A stretch of DNA of 64,000 bases from Flammeovirga pacifica (lineage in GTDB: Bacteria; Bacteroidota; Bacteroidia; Cytophagales; Flammeovirgaceae), in NCBI RefSeq assembly GCF_000807855.2, contig NZ_JRYR02000001.1, positions 243,982 to 307,981 of the forward strand. Reading direction: 5' to 3'. How positions within the stretch are numbered: position 1 is the first letter of the stretch; every line of letters begins with the position of its first letter. Positions 27,701 through 35,939 of the stretch are shown here, in pieces. Both the position numbers and the translations under genes were made by a program. Under the pieces are notes generated by a model, which was not told the DNA's origin, ran no database searches, and was given only the letters and a program-made list of their open reading frames with translations.

Positions 27701-28076
27701 GGCCATCAGCAATAACATCTTGTAAAATACTTTCTTCTGGTGCAGTGAAAGTGAAATATTTTTTATCGTTAATGTAGATATCATAGCTATATTGTGCTCT
27801 ATCAATATCCACACCCATGATTAGACCAAATTCTACAAATTTACCATTATAGTTTTTAGGTACAGATTCCGCTTCCCATTCCATCACTTCTTTTCCGTTT
27901 TCACAACGAACAAGCATTGTTTGGTTAGCATCCTCTTGTGGGGACTTGTAAGGCATTATATCGCCATGTACATATTTTGTAAATCCTTTTAAGAATTTAG
28001 AGTCCTGAGCGGATAAGTTCGAAATTAATATTAGCTGTAATAATATGAAGCTAAATGTAAATGTCTTGAGTTTCAT
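24780..28076 (-). CDS. Secreted GH38 alpha-mannosidase
   Basis: A glycoside hydrolase family 38 enzyme that removes alpha-linked mannose. The signal peptide is MKLKTFTFSFILLQLILISNLSAQ, so it is exported. An N-terminal beta domain (about 25-270) precedes the catalytic domain, which starts with LLHHSHVDIGYTHTQDEV (about 281-298; His and Asp bind the active-site zinc). The nucleophile is the Asp in ITDVPGYTWGIVPVLAHSG (near residue 403). The last ~400 residues form the usual beta-sandwich region. The 1098-residue length is at the long end for bacterial GH38. It is divergent from the debranching-like gene and shares with it a region holding a starch-locus-type operator. Confidence 0.9.
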   Translation of the reverse strand: MKLKTFTFSFILLQLILISNLSAQDSKFLKGFTKYVHGDIMPYKSPQEDANQTMLVRCENGKEVMEWEAESVPKNYNGKFVEFGLIMGVDIDRAQYSYDIYINDKKYFTFTAPEESILQDVIADGPNESNLTFKGTMIDAYSDLFGYAFLKVKTEDLPKGEPIKMKIVAPNVGKSSWMMVFRYGLDGNVSWKQEPAVINTKKGPKQLLRTTILHYGDPTSATIIAGKEKQKVKLNVGANIFRIEVDKVTETKDVPVKVLAGKKVLDDRILKVDPVKHYDLYLLHHSHVDIGYTHTQDEVEKVQWKNLDDAVMMSQKTKDYPEYSKFKWSVEVMWAVESYLKNASLEKRAAFIEAVQNGSIELDGLYGNMLTGLSNPQELVESTFDALEISKEAGVPLESAMITDVPGYTWGIVPVLAHSGVKYLSAGTNVFHRIGSTISTWGDRPFYWSSPSGEEKVLVWVHEKGYSHFHTGLGFKDLKVLLTPKSVFDYLNELNDRNYPYDITTLRYTVGSDNGPVDQGISESVKQWNEKYETPKVILSNTTESFKAFENKYGDEIPVVKGDFTPYWEDGAGSTSKETALVRNASEKLSQAMTLLSMNDVEIPNKEFEQAWRYVLLYNEHTWGAYNSISEPEADFVHSQWAVKQSFAIKADSIADAILAKALASTKDEKGVTLTNTLSWDRANLIKLSAEQSSQGDIVLNRQGDVLPTQRLASGELAVWINHMPGFGSKEIFVTPGDASSTKKVINHENGFENDQVKVEIDPNTGAIISLYDKITKQDLADTKSLKGLNDYYYVKGRNPKSPLTTSDDITIKYIEKGDLTSTIEISSSAPGTEEWKRLISINAYSNEVMIDNIINKTNIYDPEGVHIAFPFNVERGTVRIDVPFGEYIPEKEQLAGSCKNYFTVQRYVDVSNLDYGITWASPDAPMIELGEITTDALSYGWVNEVKPTQTIYAYLMNNYWETNYKASQDGWHDFRFVLKPHGTYVSSKAKKFSTSISQPILISENGNNEFIPLVRPKSDQMIITAARPMKDNQVLITVLNASAGDNILSLEESKQVKEIRMSNIHGEDLGTYIPNENIPGWGIRFLLVEKEPVKESK

Positions 28077-28528
28077 TGGTGACTATTTAATTGTGGTTCT
28101 ATTAGGCTGATAGTCGATTACTATAATCATACTTTACTTTTTCGTTGAGTTATTTTGTCCTAAAAATGGAATTAAACAACTCAATCAGTATGTTTAAACA
28201 TACCTACAATACAAAAGTGTGAATTTCTGTGTAAAGAATACATTTATTATTTGTTAATCTACAATTGTTAACAATTTAAGCTCAATCGGTTGTTTTTTTT
28301 TAAATGTAGATGATGAATGGGTTGTATCTATCTGAAAATTAATCGTTAACAGATTTCAGGTATTTATTTTTGACCTGAAATGGGAAGTATTATCATAGAT
28401 ATTATTGTCGCAAAAAAATAAGGTCTTCAATAGATATAACAACATTTGATTTAGTAACTTGGTAGAATAAAGAGTAGCTTTTGATTTACGAGGAGAAGCT
28501 CAGTTATAAAAAACTAATAATAACATTT
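28077..28528. promoter_or_regulatory. Divergent control region with several palindromes
   Basis: No gene. It contains a perfect 16-base palindrome at 28188-28203 (GTATGTTTAAACATAC), a perfect 14-base palindrome at 28263-28276 (AATTGTTAACAATT), the starch-locus decamer CAATCGGTTG at 28283-28292, and an inverted repeat at 28354-28380. A -7-like TATTTTTG lies at 28365-28372, pointing to the debranching-like gene. Confidence 0.6.
28283..28292. promoter_or_regulatory. Candidate LacI-family operator A
   Basis: CAATCGGTTG is the exact complement of the decamer found near the LacI regulator gene (54170) and before the amylase (60593). The central CG and the CAA/TTG ends fit LacI-family operators. 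Confidence 0.55.
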
Positions 28529-30862
28529 ATGAATTTTAGACATTCCCTGATAGGACTTTTAAGTTTAGTCGTATTCTTTGGTTGTACCGAAAAGGAAAAA
28601 TATGTATCAAAAGAAAAAATTAATGACAATATCCTTCAGGAAATAGGTGTTTCTGTTTCAAAGGAACAAAATAGGATAGTCACTTATTCTAATAAACGAA
28701 GTGCTTATTTTCAAACTTCCTCACATATTCTAAATTCAGAATTATACAGTTGGTTTGATGGATGGAATGTTGGTCAAAAAAGAATATTTACAGATTATAA
28801 AGTTGAAATTGATGGAGTTGCTTTTGATAGAGAAAATTCTGAGGTGATAGCGTATCCTCATTATTTACTAAGAAAAACACCTTTAGCGGTTGAAAAAGTG
28901 ATTCTCTTTGATGATCAGGATGTAATTTATGTATCCTTAGAAGCAGTTCAAGGACAAAATACTAAACTGACTTTACTTGGAGATCAAATCAAACAAAGTG
29001 ATAAAGATAAAGAAGCTATTTATTATACTTCGTCGGAAGACCCATCAAAAGTTTTAGCAGTAGCCCCTTCTCATAAAGAGAACATTTCAAAAGATGGTAT
29101 GGCAACGGTCACTAAATCAGGAAGAGGTGGTTTTTATATTACGATAGCCAACAATAAAGAAGAAGCTTTAAAATTAGTCAAAGAAGCTAGACAACATCAT
29201 GGAGAGTGGTTCAAAGAGAGAACTGAGCGCATGACAGATCTAATTACAAAAAATACATTTATTCATTCAGAAGATCCACATTTTGACCAAGCCTTAAATT
29301 GGTTGACTTTAACAATGGATGAAATGGTGACTCACCAAAGAGGATATGGTATTTATGCTGGTATTCCTTGGTTTAATGAATATTGGGGACGTGATACTTT
29401 TATTTCAATGCCTGGCGGTACTTTGGTACTCGGAGAAACAGATATTGCTAAAAAGATTTTATTATCTTTTGCAGAGGTTCAAGAGAAAAAGTCGTCTTCA
29501 AAATATTATGGTAGGATTCCTAACATTGTAAAAATGGAATCACTTAACTACCATACAACAGATGGTACTCCTAGATTTATTGGTCAATTATTAGAGTATA
29601 TCAAATATTCTGGTGATAACTCATTGATAAAAACAATGTACCCTACAGTGAAAAGATCTGTGGATGGTGCATTAAAAAATTGGGTGAATAAAAAAGGATA
29701 CTTAACTCATGAGGATGCTGATACTTGGATGGATGCTCGAAGAGAGCCAGACAAGGCTGCTTATTCGCCAAGAGGAAGTTTTGCCAATGATATTCAAGCA
29801 TTATGGTTCCAACAATTAAATGCAGCTATTTATTTTGCTGAATTTACAGGACATAAAAGTGATGCGAAAAGATGGCAAAAAGTAGCAGATAAAGTTCAGG
29901 ATAACTTTATTCATGACTTTTTTGATGGCGATCATGCTTATATGGCGGATAGAATAGACCATGATAATCAACCTGATTTCCAATTCAGACCAAATCAATT
30001 GTTTGCAATGGACTTTATTACTGATGATACCCAGAAAATGAAGTTAACAAGAGAAGTTTGGGAACATCTAGTGTACCCTTGGGGAGTGGCATCACTTTCA
30101 CAAGAAGATCCTAATTTTCACCCTTACCACTTAGCATGGGAGCATTATCATAAAGACGCTGCCTATCATAACGGTACAATTTGGCAATGGAATAATGGAT
30201 ATGCTATGCAAAGAATGATTGAAAGTGGTCAGGAAGATATTGCTTTCAAATTGTTTGAAAATATGAATATCCAATCTTTAGATATGGGAGCTGTAGGTAG
30301 TATGAATGAAAATGCGGATGCTTTTCCTCATGAAGGTAAGAATTACCCTAAGTTGACAGGTACTTATATGCAAGCATGGTCTAATGGAGAACAATTAAGA
30401 GTTTGGTATCAATACTTCTTAGGTATTAGACCAAATGCCATCGAAGATAAATTAGTTATTGCTCCAAGAATTCCTTCTAAGCTGAATGTGTTGAAATTCA
30501 AAGAGAAAATATTTAAAGTACAATTAGAAGGTGAATTTGAAAGAAAGGACGGAGTAGAAACATATACTTATGTGTTAAATGATAAAGATATTAACTTTGT
30601 TTTTGATCATAAGTTATACCAAGATCTTGAAATCGAGGTGAAAGCTGGAGAAAGAGTAAAAATCACAAGAGATCAAAAAGAATTAACGATCACTGTTTTC
30701 TCTAAAGAAGGCAAGCAAAGAGCATTAAAGAAAGCACATATCGATGATGAATTGAATGCTCGTCAAGCTCTATCTGATGAAATATTTGAAGGTACAAACT
30801 TCTGTAAGCCAGCATTAGATAAGGAATATGAGTGTATGAAACAGACGTTTCAGAAACAATAG
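28529..30862 (+). CDS. Amylo-alpha-1,6-glucosidase-like lipoprotein (GH133-type)
   Basis: A lipoprotein glycosidase with the (alpha/alpha)6 barrel of glycogen-debranching enzymes, expected to hydrolyse alpha-1,6 branch points in starch or glycogen oligosaccharides. Met1 here (28529) gives the signal MNFRHSLIGLLSLVVFFGC with a lipobox Cys; an in-frame TTG at 28481 is upstream. The N-terminal beta domain runs to about residue 250. The catalytic domain shows GIPWFNEYWGRDTFISMPGG, HEDADTWMDARREPD, and NGTIWQWNNGYAMQRM, all typical of the GDE C-terminal domain. The export signal is unusual for a cytoplasmic enzyme family but common in Bacteroidota. Substrate specificity is inferred. Confidence 0.85.
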   Translation: MNFRHSLIGLLSLVVFFGCTEKEKYVSKEKINDNILQEIGVSVSKEQNRIVTYSNKRSAYFQTSSHILNSELYSWFDGWNVGQKRIFTDYKVEIDGVAFDRENSEVIAYPHYLLRKTPLAVEKVILFDDQDVIYVSLEAVQGQNTKLTLLGDQIKQSDKDKEAIYYTSSEDPSKVLAVAPSHKENISKDGMATVTKSGRGGFYITIANNKEEALKLVKEARQHHGEWFKERTERMTDLITKNTFIHSEDPHFDQALNWLTLTMDEMVTHQRGYGIYAGIPWFNEYWGRDTFISMPGGTLVLGETDIAKKILLSFAEVQEKKSSSKYYGRIPNIVKMESLNYHTTDGTPRFIGQLLEYIKYSGDNSLIKTMYPTVKRSVDGALKNWVNKKGYLTHEDADTWMDARREPDKAAYSPRGSFANDIQALWFQQLNAAIYFAEFTGHKSDAKRWQKVADKVQDNFIHDFFDGDHAYMADRIDHDNQPDFQFRPNQLFAMDFITDDTQKMKLTREVWEHLVYPWGVASLSQEDPNFHPYHLAWEHYHKDAAYHNGTIWQWNNGYAMQRMIESGQEDIAFKLFENMNIQSLDMGAVGSMNENADAFPHEGKNYPKLTGTYMQAWSNGEQLRVWYQYFLGIRPNAIEDKLVIAPRIPSKLNVLKFKEKIFKVQLEGEFERKDGVETYTYVLNDKDINFVFDHKLYQDLEIEVKAGERVKITRDQKELTITVFSKEGKQRALKKAHIDDELNARQALSDEIFEGTNFCKPALDKEYECMKQTFQKQ

Positions 30863-30875
30863 ATTTTAAAGAACA

Positions 30876-30917
30876 AAAAAAGGCTCGTCATGAATCATTT
30901 CATGACGAGCCTTTTTG
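30876..30917. terminator. Bidirectional terminator
   Basis: A long stem (GGCTCGTCATG with CATGACGAGCC) has an A run on one side and a T run on the other, serving the debranching-like gene (+) and the 30931 gene (-). Confidence 0.85.
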
Positions 30918-30930
30918 GTTAAGAGGATAT

Positions 30931-31422
30931 TTATTTTCCTTGACCGAAAACTGACATAGTATATGTAGCTACCCAAGCTTTCTTTCTTTTATCAATATAA
31001 TCATAACCTAAATTACCTTGTTTGTACCAAAAGTTATCTTTTTGATAATTTATTTTGTTACTACCGGCAGTTACTTCTTTATATCCTTGAGAAACTAATT
31101 CTTGCATATAAGAAACCGAAGCATCTCTTACAGCTTCTTTGCTTCTCCCAATGAATTGGATATTAAAACCAACCAATCTTTTTTGAGAATCAAATTTACA
31201 TTTATAAGCTACATAATAATCAGCCATATTCTTTTTATAGCCTTTCATTCCATTATAAATGATGAATTTTTTCTTTTCTCTATCCTCTTCTTTTCTATAA
31301 AGTTTTTTGAATTTTTTGTATTCCATTTTATAGGTATACTCTTTATCCAATAATAAATTTTGAGCAAATAAAGGCGTGACCCCTATCAAAAAAAGTGAGA
31401 TGAGTACAATTAACTTTTTCAT
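30931..31422 (-). CDS. Exported hypothetical protein
   Basis: Not recognised. A clear signal peptide (MKKLIVLISLFLIGVTPLFAQ) directs it to the periplasm. The mature part of ~142 residues is rich in Lys and Tyr (YKMEYKKFKKLYRKEEDREKK) and carries no known catalytic motif. It is a single gene with a shared terminator. The next gene upstream (31525) is on the same strand 102 bases away and need not be cotranscribed. Confidence 0.65.
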   Translation of the reverse strand: MKKLIVLISLFLIGVTPLFAQNLLLDKEYTYKMEYKKFKKLYRKEEDREKKKFIIYNGMKGYKKNMADYYVAYKCKFDSQKRLVGFNIQFIGRSKEAVRDASVSYMQELVSQGYKEVTAGSNKINYQKDNFWYKQGNLGYDYIDKRKKAWVATYTMSVFGQGK

Positions 31423-31524
31423 TAGTTTCTTTTTTGGTTTATTAAAAATGCATTTAAGAATGCTAATTATTATTTAAATATAGACACTTAAAGTGATAGC
31501 ATCGACAAATATTTTAATCAAAAA

Positions 31525-31977
31525 TTAAGGGACGATTTCAATATTGGGGTTTATTTCTTTTAACTGTTCACAAAATTCCTCTGAAAGTTCAGGTGTAAAA
31601 TATATAGAATCGTATTTGTGATAATAGATAATCATGCCTTTTTTAAAGGATAAACTAATCTTTAAACCAACATATTTCCTAGTATTTAATTTTATCTTAC
31701 GAATTTTATCAATATTGATTTCCCCTTTAAACGGACCTGCTTTATATTTTACTAGTTTAGCATTTTTGTCAATAGACATATAAGAAGTGACTAAAAAAGA
31801 GACAATAAGCAACAAGCTTAAACTGATGATAATTAAAGAAGAAAGAATAACAGCATAAGGCCCTTGACCAAATTGGAGAATAATTATAGACATTACACTG
31901 AATAGCATTATCAAAATTAGTATCCAAATTATTTTAGCAAAGGTATCTACTCGACTGTAAAATCTATTATTTCTCAT
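31525..31977 (-). CDS. Membrane protein with bacterial PH-like domain
   Basis: A 150-residue inner-membrane protein. Two hydrophobic segments lie at about residues 14-36 and 41-65. The soluble part (66-150) reads MSIDKNAKLVKYKAGPFKGE, INIDKIRKIKLNTR and ends KYDSIYFTPELSEEFCEQLK, the pattern of the YyaB/bPH_6 type of bacterial PH domains, which end in EFxxxLxxxNPxIEI. The function is not known; such proteins are small membrane-associated modules. Confidence 0.75.
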   Translation of the reverse strand: MRNNRFYSRVDTFAKIIWILILIMLFSVMSIIILQFGQGPYAVILSSLIIISLSLLLIVSFLVTSYMSIDKNAKLVKYKAGPFKGEINIDKIRKIKLNTRKYVGLKISLSFKKGMIIYYHKYDSIYFTPELSEEFCEQLKEINPNIEIVP

Positions 31978-32150
31978 TTCAGTATTATTTATTGTTTAAT
32001 GCTTATTATTTTTGGGCTCAAATAGTTGTTTTTAATGCAATAGATTTATCAAATGTGAAATTGAATGGACTGACTTAAAAAAGTGATAAAACTGACTCAC
32101 AAAATTTAGTTCACTAAAATTTGACACATAATCAATATACAAAAATCCTA

Positions 32151-32750
32151 ATGAAGTTAATGAACAATAAGATTAAAATAATTGATATCACACGAGTTTA
32201 TCATGGTTATCTCAATGTAGATAAAGTTACTTTAACACATCAAAAATATGATGGTTCAACCTCAAAAGTAATGGATAGGGAGGTAGTGGTTAGAAATGAT
32301 GCGGTAGCCGCGGTTTTATATCACCCTTTAGAAAATAATTTTTGGTTTGTGGAACAAATAAGAGTACCAACAGTATTTAATGGTTCAGGATATCTATGGG
32401 AATGTGTTGCAGGCTTAATAGATGATGGAGAATCTCCAGAGCAGGCTATTAAAAGAGAAATATTAGAAGAGGTTGGTTTTGATGTATCTCATTTAGAATC
32501 TATTGGATCTTTTTATTCAACTCCAGGTGGCTGTTCAGAAAAAGTGCATTTATATTTTGCTCATGTTGAAAATCAAGTACAAAAAGGAGGAGGTTTAGTA
32601 ACAGAGAATGAAGATATTAAAGTGATCAAATATAATTCTACTGAACTCAAGCAATTGTACTTTGAGAAAAAGATAGAAGATGGAAAAACGTTAATAGCTG
32701 TCCAATGGCTTTTATTACATCACCCTCAAATAATTGATAATAAGATGTAG
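32151..32750 (+). CDS. Nudix hydrolase, ADP-ribose pyrophosphatase-like
   Basis: A cytoplasmic Nudix enzyme that hydrolyses a nucleoside-diphosphate-linked substrate, most likely ADP-ribose or a sugar nucleotide. The Nudix box is complete: GLIDDGESPEQAIKREILEEVGF (GX5EX7REUXEEXGU, the acids binding Mg). The preceding VVRNDAVAAVLYHP and FVEQIRVP blocks are those of NudF-like ADP-ribose pyrophosphatases, and SFYSTPGGCSEKVHLYFAH after the box fits the same subfamily. I use the ATG at 32151; the frame is open to a TTG at 32121. The MATE gene follows after 48 bases. Confidence 0.9.
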   Translation: MKLMNNKIKIIDITRVYHGYLNVDKVTLTHQKYDGSTSKVMDREVVVRNDAVAAVLYHPLENNFWFVEQIRVPTVFNGSGYLWECVAGLIDDGESPEQAIKREILEEVGFDVSHLESIGSFYSTPGGCSEKVHLYFAHVENQVQKGGGLVTENEDIKVIKYNSTELKQLYFEKKIEDGKTLIAVQWLLLHHPQIIDNKM

Positions 32751-32798
32751 ATTCTAACTTCCACTCCATTAACTTTGAGATAAATTAATTCTTATCGC

Positions 32799-34148
32799 TT
32801 GAAAACAACCAAAAAAAGTTTCTTTAAAGAGGTGTGGGATATTGCCCTACCTGTATCATTGCAAAGTGTTCTTCAATTTGCATTAAGTATGATTGACCAA
32901 ATCATGGTTGGCCAGTTAGGAGAAACTGTAATTGCTTCTGTGGGTCTAGGAAGTAGGCTATCTTTTATATTTCTTGTGGCCATTACTGGTTTAGCTAATG
33001 GGGCAGGTGTATTTGTTGCTCAATTTTGGGGTAGAAATGAAAAGGATAAGATTTCATTTTTAATCGGAGACTTATTAAAGTTGGGAATAGTCGTGACCGT
33101 CATAGGGGTTGGGTTAAGTATAGCATTTCCACACCAAATACTTTCTTTATTTTCTGAAGATACTGAAGTGATCCGATTAGGAGGCCTTTATCAACAAATT
33201 ATAGCTATTGGTTTTCCTGCTGCTCTTTTAAGTGCGGCTTATAGTGCATCATTAAGAAGTATAGGACAAGCAAAATTGGTATTAAAAATCAGTTTGATAA
33301 AGATTATTGTCAATACTGTATTCAACTATATGTTGATATTTGGCTTTGGTGTGATTCCAGCATTAGGAATGGAAGGAGCCGCATGGGCCACTATAATTGC
33401 CATGTGGTTAGAAGCTATTATTCTATATATTTTAGTTCGATATAAACAATTTCCTGGTGATATTAAGTGGAAACATCTTTTCCATTTTGATAAGCAAATG
33501 CTTTTGCCCCTGATAAGTATTTCTGCTCCTCTAGTTTTAGGCGAGATATCTTGGGCTATGGGTGAAACAGGCTATTCTATGATTTATGGTAGGATGGGCA
33601 CTGTTGATATTGCGGCCATGACCATCACCATTCCATTACAAGTTTTATTCTTTGGCTTTTTTACTGGTTTAGCTTCAGCAGCGGCTATATTAATTGGATA
33701 CGAATTAGGTCAGAATAACTTTAGAAAAGCTAGATTATACGGGAATAAGTTTACCATCAATACTTTTTTTGTCGGAATTGGTATGGCTTTTTTTATTGCT
33801 TTATTAAGCCCGTTATACATAAAGCTATATGAGGTATCTCCGGAAGTCTCAGAGATAACACAAACTTTGTGCTTTATCTTCGCATTCTTATTTCCTATAA
33901 AGATGACTAACTATATTACAGCCGGTGGAGTATTAAGAAGTGGAGGGGATACTAAATTTACGACATCATTAGGTTTAATAAGTACATGGGCATTTTCTAT
34001 TCCTCTAGGTTGTATTGCAGCATTCTATTTTAATTTACCAATATACTGGGTTTATGTAGTAGTTTCTATTGAAGAATACTTGCGTTTAAGTGTATATGTT
34101 TGGAGGAAGAATACAGGGAAATGGGCTAGAAATTTAGTGAAAAAATAA
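32799..34148 (+). CDS. MATE family efflux transporter
   Basis: A 12-helix inner-membrane exporter, coupling Na+ or H+ entry to export of a drug or metabolite. The N-terminus is the typical FFKEVWDIALPVSLQSVLQFALSMIDQIMVGQLGE; the internal repeats show GLANGAGVFVAQFWGR and GLASAAAILIGYELGQNN at equivalent positions. It has no ATG before the first helix: the start is the TTG at 32799, which the family's usual N-terminus supports. It lies downstream of the Nudix gene, perhaps in the same unit. The substrate is unknown. Confidence 0.92.
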   Translation: MKTTKKSFFKEVWDIALPVSLQSVLQFALSMIDQIMVGQLGETVIASVGLGSRLSFIFLVAITGLANGAGVFVAQFWGRNEKDKISFLIGDLLKLGIVVTVIGVGLSIAFPHQILSLFSEDTEVIRLGGLYQQIIAIGFPAALLSAAYSASLRSIGQAKLVLKISLIKIIVNTVFNYMLIFGFGVIPALGMEGAAWATIIAMWLEAIILYILVRYKQFPGDIKWKHLFHFDKQMLLPLISISAPLVLGEISWAMGETGYSMIYGRMGTVDIAAMTITIPLQVLFFGFFTGLASAAAILIGYELGQNNFRKARLYGNKFTINTFFVGIGMAFFIALLSPLYIKLYEVSPEVSEITQTLCFIFAFLFPIKMTNYITAGGVLRSGGDTKFTTSLGLISTWAFSIPLGCIAAFYFNLPIYWVYVVVSIEEYLRLSVYVWRKNTGKWARNLVKK

Positions 34149-34550
34149 AGGCTACTCTTTCGAATAGCCTTTGCTGTATTTTGGCATACTATGCACCTGT
34201 ACATCCAAAAATACAACTGAATGTCTTTACACTAAATATACAAATTATTAATGTTAGGAGCAACTGTATTTACTTTTGTAAACATTACTTTATCAATAAA
34301 GTTCACTTATTGAATATGATATTTATGAAATTGATAATTTGAGCTATCTTTTAGTGAGATATATAAAAAATATGTATCACATTTAATTAATGTAGACAAT
34401 CACTTTTTCTATAAAAAATGCAGGATATTTTTAATGAGGTGATATTTGATATAAATATCATTTTCTCTTATCTATCATAGGTTTTTTATTATAAAAGGGT
34501 TGCTGTAATTATACAACAACCCTTATAGATTTTATACATTGATTACAATT
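34149..34550. other. AT-rich intergenic region between convergent genes
   Basis: No gene seen. It starts with a weak hairpin (AAAGGCTA with TAGCCTTT, 34147-34172), has an inverted repeat at 34441-34461 (TGATATTT with AAATATCA), and ends with the TolC-gene terminator at 34490-34524. Confidence 0.5.
34490..34524 (-). terminator. Terminator of the efflux operon
   Basis: AAGGGTTG pairs with CAACCCTT with further pairing inside (TGTA with TACA); on the minus strand a T-rich stretch follows. Confidence 0.75.
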
Positions 34551-35873
34551 TTACTCTTCAGAGTATGCATCAATAATACCACCTGTTAATCTTACAATTT
34601 CTGTATTAGTGGCTATTAGGTTATAAATCGCTGTTAACCTTGAGTTTTGAGCATCTAAATATTGAATTTGTACATCTCTAAGGTTAAATGAATTGATCTG
34701 ACCTGTTCTATATCTTTCCGTTGACATGTCTAAGTTAAGTTGTGCAGCAGTCACCTGTTCTTCCGTAAGTTCTAATATTTCTCTTTGTAGAGTATAGGTA
34801 TCATATACTTGCATCATCTGATTATTTAGACTATGCGACATTTGTTGTGTTTCTATATCAGCTATTTGCTTATTAATAACAGCTATTTGTTTAGACCTAG
34901 ATCTACTTCCTCCCAAATAAATAGGGAAGGATAGCGTAGCACCTACCATACCACTCACTCCATTAATGTTGAAGTTGGGAATACCTTGTGCTCCTCCATA
35001 ATTATCTGTGTATTTTAAACTAGCACTACCTGCTAAACTAGGAAGGTATGCAGCTTTCGCTAACTCAACATCTTTTTGTTTAATAATTATATTGATATAA
35101 TTATTCTTTAAAGTGGAGTTGTCAGCATTTACTCTTGCTAATAGCTCAGATAAGATATAATCTTTCTGAATAGCTTCAAAAGTTTCAGTCAGGTTGTATA
35201 ATGTTTGTTCTTCCTGAGGAACACCCATAATGTAGTTAAGATCACGAAGTTTTAATTGTAATTTGTTCTTTTGATCTAACGATGTTCTACGGTCTTCTAA
35301 CCAAGCATTTTGAGCTTGTAATACATCATAGGTTACTGCTTGTCCTAATTCCTTCTGACTGATTGTATAGTCATACCTTTCCTTAGATAATGTAGCCAAC
35401 TGTTCAGATACTTCTAATCGTTGTTTTTCTAAAAGTGCCTCGAAATATCCAACAATTATATCTTTGATCGTATTTTCGATGACCACTTGAGCATTACCTT
35501 CGGAGTAATGTTGTAACTCTTCTAGCTGACTTTTATTGATCCATACCTGAAATCCATTGAAAATCGTGAAATCTGTTTTTATTTGAGGAGAAACAGTACC
35601 TAGGTTAGAGTTCATGGCATGTGACCAGTTATGATTCCAAGCGACATCAGAAGAAACGGTAGGGAACATACCAGCATTTTCTAAAGTATTATTGATCTTA
35701 GAAATATCAACATTTTGACCTGCTATTCGGATATCATAATTGTTGACCAAACCCTCCGATATTGCATCAGCAAGACTGAGGTTAACAGTTTGTACTATAA
35801 CACTATCAGCTTGTGCCCAAAGATTACTGATAGTAATCAAAGACATTCCGATATATATAATTAATTTTTTCAT
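34551..35873 (-). CDS. TolC-family outer membrane efflux protein
   Basis: The outer-membrane channel of a tripartite exporter. Signal peptide MKKLIIYIGMSLITISNLWAQ; I therefore start at 35873, not at the upstream in-frame ATG (35915). The two outer-membrane-factor repeats are visible: LSLADAISEGLVNNYDIRIA near the N-terminus and the second half around KQKDVELAKAAYLPSLAGSA, with a late QVTAAQLNLDMSTERYRTGQ block typical of the family. It is the third gene of the adaptor-pump-channel operon, 66 bases after the pump gene. Confidence 0.93.
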   Translation of the reverse strand: MKKLIIYIGMSLITISNLWAQADSVIVQTVNLSLADAISEGLVNNYDIRIAGQNVDISKINNTLENAGMFPTVSSDVAWNHNWSHAMNSNLGTVSPQIKTDFTIFNGFQVWINKSQLEELQHYSEGNAQVVIENTIKDIIVGYFEALLEKQRLEVSEQLATLSKERYDYTISQKELGQAVTYDVLQAQNAWLEDRRTSLDQKNKLQLKLRDLNYIMGVPQEEQTLYNLTETFEAIQKDYILSELLARVNADNSTLKNNYINIIIKQKDVELAKAAYLPSLAGSASLKYTDNYGGAQGIPNFNINGVSGMVGATLSFPIYLGGSRSRSKQIAVINKQIADIETQQMSHSLNNQMMQVYDTYTLQREILELTEEQVTAAQLNLDMSTERYRTGQINSFNLRDVQIQYLDAQNSRLTAIYNLIATNTEIVRLTGGIIDAYSEE

Positions 35874-35939
35874 TTGTCTGTTGTTAGAATAGTCAAGAAG
35901 TAGGAAGCTAATCATCTGCTTACCTACTTCTTTTATTAT

